From Taibaiella sp047605615 (lineage in GTDB: Bacteria > Bacteroidota > Bacteroidia > Chitinophagales > Chitinophagaceae), in the NCBI GenBank assembly GCA_047605615.1, contig JASGFI010000109.1:1-10025 (forward strand): 10,025 nucleotides of DNA. The letters are read 5' to 3'. Positions 1 to 6,268 of the stretch are shown piece by piece. The notes below the pieces were generated by a model that saw nothing but the letters and a program-made list of their open reading frames with translations, was not told the origin of the DNA and did not search any database. The position numbers and the translations under genes were made by a program. Each line of letters starts with the position of its first letter. Within the stretch, counting starts at the first letter, position 1.

Positions 1-64
1 ACCCACACAGGAAGAAGTTTCAGGAGAATTTGTTAATTTTTGTCATGTAGTGAAGGGAAAGGAA

Positions 65-120
65 CTAAAAAAACACCCTGCATAGACCCTTACAGGGTGG
101 CAAAGCGGGAATGAAAAGAG
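65..120 (+). repeat. Dispersed intergenic repeat, short copy
   Basis: This copy shares its left end (CTAAAAAA then CACCC), the centre AGACCCTT and the right end CAGGGTG(A/G)CAAAGCGGGAA with a second copy at 155-240. CACCCTG (74-80) and CAGGGTG (93-99) form a 7-bp stem, so the unit can fold as a hairpin. From memory, AGACCCTT...AGGGTGACA-like palindromes are common between genes in Bacteroidota, but I could not check this here. Confidence 0.55.
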
Positions 121-142
121 CATTGCAGCACTCCTGCTTGTC

Positions 143-155
143 ATGCTGAAAGCAT
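143..155 (+). repeat. Small palindrome between the two repeat copies
   Basis: ATGCT (143-147) and AGCAT (151-155) are inverted copies around the triplet GAA. The surrounding GTCATGCTGAA...AGCATC resembles short intergenic palindromes I know from Bacteroidota genomes. It sits directly between the two larger repeat copies, so the whole 65-240 stretch may be one composite repeat. No function can be assigned. Confidence 0.35.
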
Positions 156-240
156 CTAAAAAAGCACCCCCCTGTTAAGACCCTTGCCCTCCAAACGGTT
201 TGGGGGATACGGCAGGGTGACAAAGCGGGAACAAAAAGAT
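155..240 (+). repeat. Dispersed intergenic repeat, long copy with internal hairpin
   Basis: This is the second copy of the unit at 65-120, with the same left end, AGACCCTT centre and CAGGGTGACAAAGCGGGAA right end. It carries about 25 extra bases (roughly 186-211) that contain a small hairpin, CCAAA-CGG-TTTGG. The extra segment accounts for the length difference between copies and looks like an expanded loop rather than an unrelated insertion. Noncoding. Confidence 0.55.
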
Positions 241-359
241 TTTTCTTGAATGTCGCACAATGACAATGGGCCAACGAAATCCGATTGTACATTTTTACCC
301 GGTGCGAAGCATAAAATGAAATTGTAGATAGTCCAATATGGAATTGCCCATATAAACGA

Positions 360-404
360 TTGGCAATTTTGCCAACTCTTTAAAAGCCGGAAAAGTTGCC
401 AAAA
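360..404 (-). terminator. Hairpin cluster, possible terminator of the sigma-factor operon
   Basis: TTGGCAA (360-366) and TTGCCAA (369-375) form a perfect 7-bp inverted repeat. Overlapping it, TTTTGCCAACT (367-377) pairs with AGTTGCCAAAA (394-404) with one mismatch. The site lies about 40-80 bases past the stop of the last gene of the minus-strand operon, where a terminator would be expected. No clear U-tract follows on the minus strand, so termination is an inference. Its core resembles the larger hairpin at 8294-8331. Confidence 0.3.
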
Positions 405-442
405 ACTATAACAGATTAGCGGCATCGCGAAACACAACCGCC

Positions 443-859
443 CTACCGCTTCCTATTTTTCAAATTTTCCAAAAGAATGGACTTGAACTCCCCCTCTGCC
501 TTGTACATGGCGGCCAACTGTTCGGGCGTGATGATGGCCAGGAAACGATTTTTGTAGGCACCTTTTATGGTTACTATTTGTTGTTCCAATTTTTGCCTTT
601 GTTCCACGGAAAAATCTTTGTTGGGATTCCTGTCCAGCTCCCTTATGGCGCGCCTGTATTGGAACAATTCGCCGGAGTATTGGTCGTAAAGGGGCACGAA
701 CTTTTGCATTTGCGCCGGGGCCAATTTCATTTGCCCGGTTACGTAGTCTATTTTCAACTTACGTATCTCCGGGTCGCCCCCCGACCTGCGCGGTTGGGCA
801 AAAGCAAAATGGGCACTGCCGACAATCAATAAAAACAATAAAGACAATCTCTGTAACAT
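443..859 (-). CDS. Secreted Spy/CpxP-like small protein
   Basis: This 138-residue protein is exported. Residues 1-21 form a signal peptide with an AFA cleavage motif just before Gln22. The mature part is almost all helical and charged, with two motifs like the LTxxQ signature of Spy/CpxP periplasmic proteins: LAPAQ at 46-50 and ITPEQ at 110-114. Those relatives act as periplasmic chaperones or stress/metal sensors; that role here is inferred from resemblance. The gene is last in a three-gene minus-strand operon, 32 bases after the anti-sigma-like gene, a common position for such proteins in Bacteroidota sigma-factor operons. The start at 859 gives a complete signal peptide. It is unlikely to be a lipoprotein because there is no lipobox cysteine. 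The exact family assignment is moderately sure; secretion is well supported. Confidence 0.75.
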   Translation of the reverse strand: MLQRLSLLFLLIVGSAHFAFAQPRRSGGDPEIRKLKIDYVTGQMKLAPAQMQKFVPLYDQYSGELFQYRRAIRELDRNPNKDFSVEQRQKLEQQIVTIKGAYKNRFLAIITPEQLAAMYKAEGEFKSILLENLKNRKR

Positions 860-891
860 GTAGGGATTTTTTCTTTAAAAGAAATTTGGGG

Positions 892-1713
892 CTACCAAAC
901 TTCCGCATCAAGGTATTTTTCTATGTCGTTGTTCGACAGTTGGTTTACTTTGGTTTGCACTTTCACGGCACTGGCATTCACGTAATTGGCACCTATCGAG
1001 TTTACGTCGGCTTCGTCCATGTTGTTGCTTAGCCATGCCTTTATTTGCGCCTCGGGAATAGCGGCCAACGAACGTTCCAAATCGACCCCGGTATTGTCGG
1101 TGGGCATGCCCAAGTATTGCCAACCACCGAAACAAAATATGGCCAATACCGCCGCCGCCGCCGCCCAACGCGCCCATTTAAGACTGCGTACGGCCGGATG
1201 TTCCTTGACCTTTGTTGTACCGACACTGCTTGCGGCTTTGCCAAATTTGGGAATCCTGAAATGCTCCCAATAAGCGGCGGGAACGGCCAAGGGTTCGGGA
1301 AGACCTTTCAAATCGGCCACGAGCGGCGACAGCATCGCCAACTCTTCGGCAACGGGAACTTCCCCTTGCAACCTGTCAAGTACCGAAGACGACAGTTGTT
1401 CAAAATAACCACTGGGCACCTCGAAAGGGTTGTCTTTGGGCAACTTCCGGGCAAGCGCGCCGCTGTTCTTAATCTCTGAAAGAACATGGGCGGCTACGCT
1501 GTCGAAATAGGTATCGGGTACATCGTACACCTCTTTCATCTCCAAATCCAAGGTGGGTTCGGGGGCTTCGGCGGCCTTTACGGCTTGTAAGATGACCGAA
1601 GGCAATTGTTGGAAATACCCTTCCGGCACGTGATATATATCAACGGCGGTGCATTGCGCCACCTTGGAGCTTATGCTTCCCAATTCCGCTTTTATATTAT
1701 CACTTCTTTTCAT
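892..1713 (-). CDS. Single-pass membrane anti-sigma-like protein with VPxGYF repeats
   Basis: The 273-residue protein has one membrane segment at about residues 180-201 (Ala-rich, ending near GGWQYLG), preceded by basic residues, so the N-terminal 180 residues should be cytoplasmic and the last 70 periplasmic. The cytoplasmic part contains three clear repeats of a motif like VPxGYFxxLxxxVL (about 27-42, 63-78, 97-112) and a degenerate fourth (142-152, VPAAYWEHF). The gene starts 34 bases after the ECF sigma gene and precedes a secreted Spy-like gene. This order and topology are typical of anti-sigma factors that hold the sigma factor at the membrane. I see no HxxxCxxC zinc motif, so it is not a ZAS-type anti-sigma; the sigma-binding role is inferred from context. 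The periplasmic tail ends in a short acidic helix (IEKYLDAEVW). Confidence 0.7.
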   Translation of the reverse strand: MKRSDNIKAELGSISSKVAQCTAVDIYHVPEGYFQQLPSVILQAVKAAEAPEPTLDLEMKEVYDVPDTYFDSVAAHVLSEIKNSGALARKLPKDNPFEVPSGYFEQLSSSVLDRLQGEVPVAEELAMLSPLVADLKGLPEPLAVPAAYWEHFRIPKFGKAASSVGTTKVKEHPAVRSLKWARWAAAAAVLAIFCFGGWQYLGMPTDNTGVDLERSLAAIPEAQIKAWLSNNMDEADVNSIGANYVNASAVKVQTKVNQLSNNDIEKYLDAEVW

Positions 1714-1747
1714 AACGCCAATTTGACTTTTTCATGTTGCCTAAAGT

Positions 1748-2308
1748 TTAATCTTCCTTTAAAAACTCTTCAACTTTCTTCACCGCATGGTGGTAAGAGG
1801 CTTTCAGGGCACCGGTAGATGTTTCCAGTACTTTGGACATTTGTTCGTAGGGCATCTCGTCATAGTACCGCAACAAAAAAACTGTCCGCTGTTTGTGGGG
1901 CAGGCTCTGGATGGCTTGTTGCAAGCGCCATTCCAGCTTGTTGGCATCGAAACCTTTTTCGGCATGCAGCTTGTTGGCCAGCCCCGTTTCGTGGTCGGAC
2001 AAGGATAGGCTCGAACGGCGTTTTTCCCTTTCTATGAAGGTCAATGCTTCGTTGGTGGCTATCCTGTACAGCCAGGTATAAAGGTTGGCCTCTTCCCTAA
2101 AATTGTCGAGATAATTCCATACTTTAATCAAAACATTTTGCAACACGTCGTTGGCGTCGTCGTGGCTCACCACCAAACGCCTTATGTGCCAGTACAATTT
2201 TTCCTGGTACTTTTTGATGATTTTCGTAAATGCCTGTTCGCGGGTGGCTTCCTCCCTAAAGGCGGCCAACAGCTCCCTGTCATCATTGGGCAACAGAGGT
2301 TGCGTCAT
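1748..2308 (-). CDS. ECF-type RNA polymerase sigma factor
   Basis: This 186-residue protein has the standard two-domain ECF layout. Sigma region 2 spans about residues 27-95, with the core-binding and -10 recognition stretch DDANDVLQNVLIKVW at 50-64 and the conserved TWLYRIATNEAL at 78-89. Sigma region 4 spans about 129-183, with LPHKQRTVFLLRYYDEM at 136-152 and a helix-turn-helix around YEQMSKVLETSTGALKAS. It directs RNA polymerase to a specific promoter set, presumably including its own operon. The next two genes encode a membrane anti-sigma-like protein and a secreted protein, which suggests control by an envelope signal. The start at 2308 gives the usual short N-terminal leader before region 2. 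No exact promoter consensus was found in the 103-base divergent region shared with fmt. Confidence 0.92.
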   Translation of the reverse strand: MTQPLLPNDDRELLAAFREEATREQAFTKIIKKYQEKLYWHIRRLVVSHDDANDVLQNVLIKVWNYLDNFREEANLYTWLYRIATNEALTFIEREKRRSSLSLSDHETGLANKLHAEKGFDANKLEWRLQQAIQSLPHKQRTVFLLRYYDEMPYEQMSKVLETSTGALKASYHHAVKKVEEFLKED

Positions 2309-2399
2309 AGTATGCGTAGTTAGGGCGGTAAAAATAGTGAATTGAATTTAAATTACGTTTTGTTGCCGGCAAACAAAAGCAAGTTCGGGCTACTGTGTT

Positions 2400-2407
2400 T
2401 ACTTTTG
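2400..2407 (+). promoter_or_regulatory. Candidate -7 box (TACTTTTG) of the fmt promoter
   Basis: TACTTTTG fits the Bacteroidota -7 consensus TAnnTTTG exactly and ends four bases before the fmt start codon. At the usual spacing the transcript would begin inside or next to the ATG, giving a leaderless or nearly leaderless mRNA. No TTTG -33 element is found at the expected distance, so this rests on the single box. Confidence 0.4.
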
Positions 2408-2411
2408 CCGC

Positions 2412-3356
2412 ATGACACGAAAGGAATTTCCCAAAATAGTATTCATGGGAACACCCGAATTTGCCGTAGCCAGCTTGCGGGCATTGGTGGTAAACGGATA
2501 CCATCTGGCGGCAGTAGTTACCGCACCCGACAAGCCCGCCGGCCGTGGTATGCAGCTAAAAGCATCGGCAGTAAAGGAATATGCCTTGGCCGCCGGATTG
2601 CCTGTTTTGCAACCGGAAAAATTAAAAGACCCGGCTTTCGTGGAACAATTGAAAGAACTGAACGCGGATTTGCAAATAGTGGTAGCCTTCAGGATGCTGC
2701 CCGAAATAGTGTGGAACATGCCGCCCATGGGTACGGTAAACGTCCATGCCTCGCTGCTGCCGCAATTCAGGGGTGCCGCACCCATAAACAGGGCCATCAT
2801 GAACGGCGCTGCCGAAACCGGCGTTACCACCTTTAGGCTAAAACATGAAATAGATACCGGCAACATTTTGTTGCAAGAAAAAACAACCATTGCGCCGGAA
2901 GACGATGCCGGGAGCTTGTACCAAAGATTGATGGGCATGGGCGCGGCATTGTTGCTCCAAACCATAGACGGATTGGCCAATGGCAGCATAACGGAACGGC
3001 CGCAGGCCAATGTGGGAAGCGAGCTGGCACACGCCCCCAAGATATTCAAGGAAGACTGCCAAATAGATTGGCAAAAAACAGCCAAGGAGGCATGGAACCA
3101 AGTAAGGGGCCTATCGCCCTACCCTGCCGCATTTACCTCGCTGGAAGGCAAACAATTGAAAATTTTCAAGGCGGCAATAGGACAGGAATGTGGCGAAACC
3201 GCGCCCGGCACCGTTTATACCGATGGCAAAAGCATTTTACGGTTTGCCTGTTCGGATTTTTGGCTGGCAGCAACCGACATACAATACGAAGGGAAAAAGC
3301 GCATGGCCACCACGGACTTTTTACGCGGTTTCCGCTTGCAAAAAACCATTGGCTAA
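2412..3356 (+). CDS. fmt: Methionyl-tRNA formyltransferase
   Basis: The enzyme transfers a formyl group from 10-formyltetrahydrofolate to the amino group of Met-tRNAfMet, making the initiator tRNA for bacterial translation in the cytoplasm. The 314-residue length is normal. The N-terminal formyltransferase domain begins with IVFMGTPEFAV (9-19). It has the folate-site loop SLLPQFRGAAPI (114-125) and the catalytic triad Asn110, His112 and Asp148 in NVH and HEIDTGN, by analogy with the Fmt/PurN family. The C-terminal tRNA-binding domain starts near residue 208 (IDWQKTAKEAWNQVRGLSPYP). The ATG at 2412 is preferred because the next Met (residue 12) would remove the first beta strand. It is transcribed away from the sigma operon and its last four bases overlap the convergent peroxidase gene. 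def is not next to it here, unlike in many bacteria. Confidence 0.96.
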   Translation: MTRKEFPKIVFMGTPEFAVASLRALVVNGYHLAAVVTAPDKPAGRGMQLKASAVKEYALAAGLPVLQPEKLKDPAFVEQLKELNADLQIVVAFRMLPEIVWNMPPMGTVNVHASLLPQFRGAAPINRAIMNGAAETGVTTFRLKHEIDTGNILLQEKTTIAPEDDAGSLYQRLMGMGAALLLQTIDGLANGSITERPQANVGSELAHAPKIFKEDCQIDWQKTAKEAWNQVRGLSPYPAAFTSLEGKQLKIFKAAIGQECGETAPGTVYTDGKSILRFACSDFWLAATDIQYEGKKRMATTDFLRGFRLQKTIG

Positions 3357-4405
3357 GGCTGTTTGAAACGTTCGTCGTTCACGAAAGTTTCGTCGTTCAG
3401 GGTGTTCAAAAATTCTTTCAGATTGGACTTTTCCGTGTCGGTCAGGGTGATGCCATTGGTGAGCAGCGTATCCAAATTGGGTGTTTGGTGTATGCCGTTG
3501 GTATAATGCTCCAGCACCAAGTCGATAGTGGCGAACCGGCCATCGTGCATAAAGGGGGCGGTATATTTAAGGTTGCGCAGGCTGGGTACTTTGAAGCGGT
3601 AGTAATTGCTCAAGTCGTCGGGGGTTATGCGCCCTCGGCCACTGTCTATGTATCCATCGGAATTGTTGACCAGTTCCAATCCATTGTTCCGGTAGCTGAA
3701 ATCGCTGAACAGGGGTTCGGCGTGGCAAGCAGCACATTTGTCCCTATACACTTGCAGCCCCGCTTCCTCGGCATCGGTAAACTCGCCACCGGCTTCGTTG
3801 CGCACATACTTGTCGTATTTGGAATTGGCAGAAACCAATACCCCCATGAACTGCGCCAATGCCTTGCCCAAGCGTTGGGTAGTTATTTCTTCGGTGCCAA
3901 AAGCTGCCTTGAACATGGCGGGATACGCCGTGTCGGCCTGTAATTTGTCCAGCACGTTTTGCAGCGTTTCGGCCATTTCCACCGGGTTCTGAATGGGGTT
4001 GAAGGGTTGCACTTCGATGTGGTTTACGCCACCGTCCCAAAAGAAACCGCTATGCCAGTTGAGGTTGAACAATGCGGGCGAATTGCGTATGCCGAGCGAA
4101 TCGCCCACACCGTGGCTAATGTCGTGGTCCAATTGCGAGAATGCGTAAAACGGTTGGTGGCAGCTACCGCAGGAAATAGTATTGTCGAGCGATAGTTTCG
4201 TTTCAAAAAACAACTTCCTTCCCAATACGAAACCCGCTTGGGTCAAGGCATTGTCTTCAAAGTTATAGACCGGATGCGGCCAGCCTTCGGGTATGTCGAA
4301 AGCCACCGAATCTTCATCGTCAACCGATTGGTCTTTTTTGCAGCTGAAAACAGCTACGGCAACCATCAACAAACCCACACCTAAAACCACGGTTATTTTT
4401 CGCAC
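3353..4405 (-). CDS. Di-heme cytochrome c peroxidase/MauG-type lipoprotein (MbnH-like)
   Basis: The 350-residue protein has a lipoprotein signal peptide ending in VFSC (Cys22) followed by Lys-Lys-Asp, so it should be anchored in an envelope membrane. Two c-type heme motifs are visible: CGSCH at 79-83 and CAACH at 224-228. Family motifs GRKLFFETKLS (62-72), FWDGG (122-126), VPSLRN (273-278) and FMHDGRF (285-291) match the bacterial cytochrome c peroxidase/MauG superfamily. Classical members reduce peroxide; MauG and MbnH instead oxidise Trp residues of a partner protein. The MbnP-family gene 33 bases upstream on the same strand makes an MbnH-like role the best inference. From sequence alone I cannot separate peroxidase from MauG-type chemistry. 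The stop codon overlaps the end of fmt by four bases. Heme attachment needs a cytochrome c maturation system encoded elsewhere. Confidence 0.88.
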   Translation of the reverse strand: MRKITVVLGVGLLMVAVAVFSCKKDQSVDDEDSVAFDIPEGWPHPVYNFEDNALTQAGFVLGRKLFFETKLSLDNTISCGSCHQPFYAFSQLDHDISHGVGDSLGIRNSPALFNLNWHSGFFWDGGVNHIEVQPFNPIQNPVEMAETLQNVLDKLQADTAYPAMFKAAFGTEEITTQRLGKALAQFMGVLVSANSKYDKYVRNEAGGEFTDAEEAGLQVYRDKCAACHAEPLFSDFSYRNNGLELVNNSDGYIDSGRGRITPDDLSNYYRFKVPSLRNLKYTAPFMHDGRFATIDLVLEHYTNGIHQTPNLDTLLTNGITLTDTEKSNLKEFLNTLNDETFVNDERFKQP

Positions 4406-4438
4406 GCCAAAATATTAATTGCTACAAATTACTGAACC

Positions 4439-5206
4439 CTAATTGCTTACACTTTTTACCGACAGCATGGAAGCATAGTTTTGCGAAATGATGAAAGCCT
4501 TGAGGCCACCGGCCGTAACCTGGCTCATTTCGGTAAAGTCTATTGTGTTGGTACCCTCGAACCATTTCAACACATCAGATTTGATGGCCAGCGAAGAGGT
4601 GGTGCTGTCGCCAATGGTTAAATTGGAGGGCAAGGTGAGCGTAACATCTTGCAACACACTATATTCGCCGCTGTAACCACCGGTATGGAAAGAAATCCGC
4701 TTACTGGTCACGGCCGATGTGGAGCCTTCCAACTTGGCCATGATATAGCCCGAGTTCCAATCCCAAAACATGCCATAAAGCACATCGAGCGCACCCGTTT
4801 GGGCACCGGAGGTGTTGCGGGTAGAATCGACACCTATCAAAAGGTTTATTTTGTCGTATTCGCCTGCCGGAACCGAGCCGAGGGTAAACTGCCAAGAAGT
4901 CTTATCGGACTGGTCTATCAGGTGGTAACTTTCGGGTTCGGCATAAACCACCTCGTCGCCTTTCAACAACTTGATGTTGGAGATATAATACTTGTACGTG
5001 CTAACGTTAAATGCCTGCCCCGCGGCATTGGCATACAGGAAATCGGTAGTGGAGGAGGACAGTTGCAAGGTGCTGTCGCCCGCACAATTTTCAAACGACA
5101 CGTTCACGCTTCCGGTTGCCGTAGAGGGTACTCCCTCATTATTCTTTTTGCAACCTACAACCGCCAAAAAAGACATCAATATGAATGTCGAACATTTTTT
5201 TTTCAT
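4439..5206 (-). CDS. MbnP-family copper-binding-type lipoprotein
   Basis: This 255-residue protein has a lipoprotein signal peptide with lipobox VVGC (Cys19) followed by Lys-Lys. The body is beta-rich and carries the signatures I associate with the MbnP family: YKYYISNIKL (71-80), YHLID (94-98), PAGEYDKINLLIGVDSTRN (113-131), MFWDWNSGYIMAKLEG (146-161) and FHTGGYSG (173-180). In the characterised MbnP, a Trp is converted to kynurenine by the di-heme partner MbnH and the product binds copper. Trp148 and Trp150 are obvious candidates for that residue and His95 and His174 for metal ligands; these assignments are my inference. The di-heme gene follows 33 bases downstream, so the two are almost certainly cotranscribed. 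No methanobactin genes are in the window. A 14-bp palindrome lies 32 bases upstream of the start. Confidence 0.85.
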   Translation of the reverse strand: MKKKCSTFILMSFLAVVGCKKNNEGVPSTATGSVNVSFENCAGDSTLQLSSSTTDFLYANAAGQAFNVSTYKYYISNIKLLKGDEVVYAEPESYHLIDQSDKTSWQFTLGSVPAGEYDKINLLIGVDSTRNTSGAQTGALDVLYGMFWDWNSGYIMAKLEGSTSAVTSKRISFHTGGYSGEYSVLQDVTLTLPSNLTIGDSTTSSLAIKSDVLKWFEGTNTIDFTEMSQVTAGGLKAFIISQNYASMLSVKSVSN

Positions 5207-5238
5207 AAACCAACGGAATGTTTAAACTCTATACGAGT

Positions 5239-5252
5239 GCGTAAATTTACGC
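5239..5252. promoter_or_regulatory. 14-bp perfect palindrome, candidate operator upstream of the MbnP gene
   Basis: GCGTAAATTTACGC is a perfect palindrome without a loop, as expected of a binding site for a dimeric regulator. It lies in the 51-base gap between the asparaginase stop and the MbnP start, with a TATAGAG sequence just downstream on the minus strand that could be a promoter element. On the plus strand it is followed by six T residues, so it could also act as a terminator in that direction, but no plus-strand gene ends there. Confidence 0.35.
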
Positions 5253-5257
5253 TTTTT

Positions 5258-6178
5258 TCAATAAATAAAAACCCCGCCCGTACCGTCGCTCTTTTTGAAA
5301 CCCCTGTACATGCCCGCCGAATTAAACGGAAGCGACACATTTCCCTTGCTATCTATGGCTATCAGCCCGCCCTCGCCGTTTATGTTTACCAAATCCACCA
5401 TTACCGTTTGGTTGCAGGCTTCTTCCAGGCTCAAACCCTTGTAATACATAAGGCAATGCACTTGGTGCGCCACCACCTGCCTTATGAACAATTCGCCGTG
5501 GCCGGTGCAGCTTACCGCACAGGTTTGGTTGTTGGCATAGGTGCCCGCGCCTATAATGGGCGTATCGCCCACCCTTCCGTATTGTTTGTTGGTCATGCCG
5601 CCGGTGCTGGTGGCCGCGGCCAAATTTCCCTTTGCATCAAGGGCTACCGCACCCACGGTACTGAATTTCTTGTCGCCGGCCGCGCTATGGTCCAGCCTTA
5701 TGCTGCCTTCGGCCAATGCCTCTTTATATTGCCCATGCCTAAATTCGTCGAAAAAATAGGCATCGTCCTCGAAGGCCAACCCTTGGTTGCGGGCAAACAT
5801 TTCCGCACCCTTTCCACTAAGCATTACATGCTCCGAAACTTCCATGACGGACTTGGCCAGCAACACCGGATTTTTAACGCCGCCAACACCCGCTGCGGCA
5901 CCGGCGTTCCTGTCGGCACCGTCCATGATGGAAGCATCCATTTCGTGGCCGCCTTCGTGGTTGAAAACAGAACCCTTTCCGGCATTGAACAAAGGATTGT
6001 CTTCAAGGCACACCACCGCCGCCACAACGGCATCCACGGCCGATTTGCCCTGTTCCAACACGCTGTAACCGGCTTCGAGTGCCGTTTGCAACGCCTGTTC
6101 ATATTTTTTTTGCTTTTCGGCATCCATCAAATGGCGGGCTATGGTACCGGCCCCGCCGTGTATGGCTATTGCAAACAT
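5258..6178 (-). CDS. Isoaspartyl peptidase/L-asparaginase (Ntn-hydrolase)
   Basis: This is a plant-type asparaginase that hydrolyses L-asparagine and isoaspartyl dipeptides. Such enzymes are made as an inactive precursor that cleaves itself just before a Thr, which becomes the nucleophile. The predicted 306 residues start at the ATG at 6178, giving MFAIAIHGGAGT, the normal N-terminus of the family. The frame stays open upstream to 6310, but those 44 residues match nothing and overlap the divergent gene. Visible motifs are HGGAGT (7-12), NPLFNAGKGSVF (61-72), the cleavage/nucleophile site FS-TVGAVALD with Thr174, TSTGGMTNK (190-198) and GRVGDTPIIGAGTYA (201-215). No signal peptide is seen with this start, so a cytoplasmic location is likely. 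The gene lies 51 bases upstream of the MbnP gene on the same strand; no functional link is evident. Confidence 0.93.
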   Translation of the reverse strand: MFAIAIHGGAGTIARHLMDAEKQKKYEQALQTALEAGYSVLEQGKSAVDAVVAAVVCLEDNPLFNAGKGSVFNHEGGHEMDASIMDGADRNAGAAAGVGGVKNPVLLAKSVMEVSEHVMLSGKGAEMFARNQGLAFEDDAYFFDEFRHGQYKEALAEGSIRLDHSAAGDKKFSTVGAVALDAKGNLAAATSTGGMTNKQYGRVGDTPIIGAGTYANNQTCAVSCTGHGELFIRQVVAHQVHCLMYYKGLSLEEACNQTVMVDLVNINGEGGLIAIDSKGNVSLPFNSAGMYRGFKKSDGTGGVFIY

Positions 6179-6202
6179 CTCGATGTAACATTTAACTGCC
6201 CG

Positions 6203-6210
6203 CAAAAGTA
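6203..6210 (-). promoter_or_regulatory. Candidate -7 box (TACTTTTG) of the asparaginase promoter
   Basis: On the minus strand this reads TACTTTTG, an exact match to TAnnTTTG, placed so that transcription would start about 18 bases before the ATG at 6178. A partial TTG -33-like triplet lies about 15 bases further upstream, slightly closer than the usual spacing. It also supports the shortened start, since it lies inside the longer open frame. Confidence 0.45.
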
Positions 6211-6255
6211 CGGAATAGCGGCCAGCAAGGCATTGGCAATTACGTAAAATCGCCT

Positions 6256-6263
6256 TTATTTTG
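6256..6263 (+). promoter_or_regulatory. Weak -7 box (TTATTTTG) before the DUF1835 gene
   Basis: TTATTTTG matches TAnnTTTG at seven of eight positions and ends five bases before the ATG at 6269. The layout, a TTTTGC-containing box followed by a few bases and ATG, is the same as in front of fmt. If used, it would give a leaderless or very short-leader mRNA. Confidence 0.3.
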
Positions 6264-6268
6264 CAGCG

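Larger units (their letters stand above)
1..442. other. Intergenic region, no supported gene; repeats and hairpins
   Basis: I see no convincing gene here. Short open frames on the minus strand are byproducts of the DNA repeats listed separately: they contain two versions of the same peptide because the underlying DNA is repeated. Two plus-strand frames enter from the left edge and end at stops at 48-50 and 83-85. Either could be the tail of a gene that starts outside the window, but about 16-27 codons are too few to tell. The region lies downstream of the sigma-factor operon and probably contains its transcription end. Confidence 0.6.

Noticed and set aside
65..437. Two minus-strand frames of 75 and 93 codons near the left edge
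   Set aside because: They encode near-duplicate peptides only because the DNA repeat occurs twice; no conserved domain.
1..442. CRISPR array
   Set aside because: There are only two repeat copies, they differ in length by an internal hairpin, and there are no regular spacers.
2309..2399. Promoter of the sigma-factor operon in the divergent region
   Set aside because: Only partial matches such as TATTTTTA or TAATTTAA on the minus strand, with poor -33 spacing; not strong enough to list.
3068..3943. Plus-strand open frame of 291 codons across the end of fmt and the di-heme gene
   Set aside because: Low-quality composition, no domain, and overlaps both confirmed genes.
4649..6247. Plus-strand open frame of 532 codons, antisense to the MbnP and asparaginase genes
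   Set aside because: It has no recognisable motif and lies opposite two genes with clear family signatures; it reflects codon bias of the minus-strand genes.
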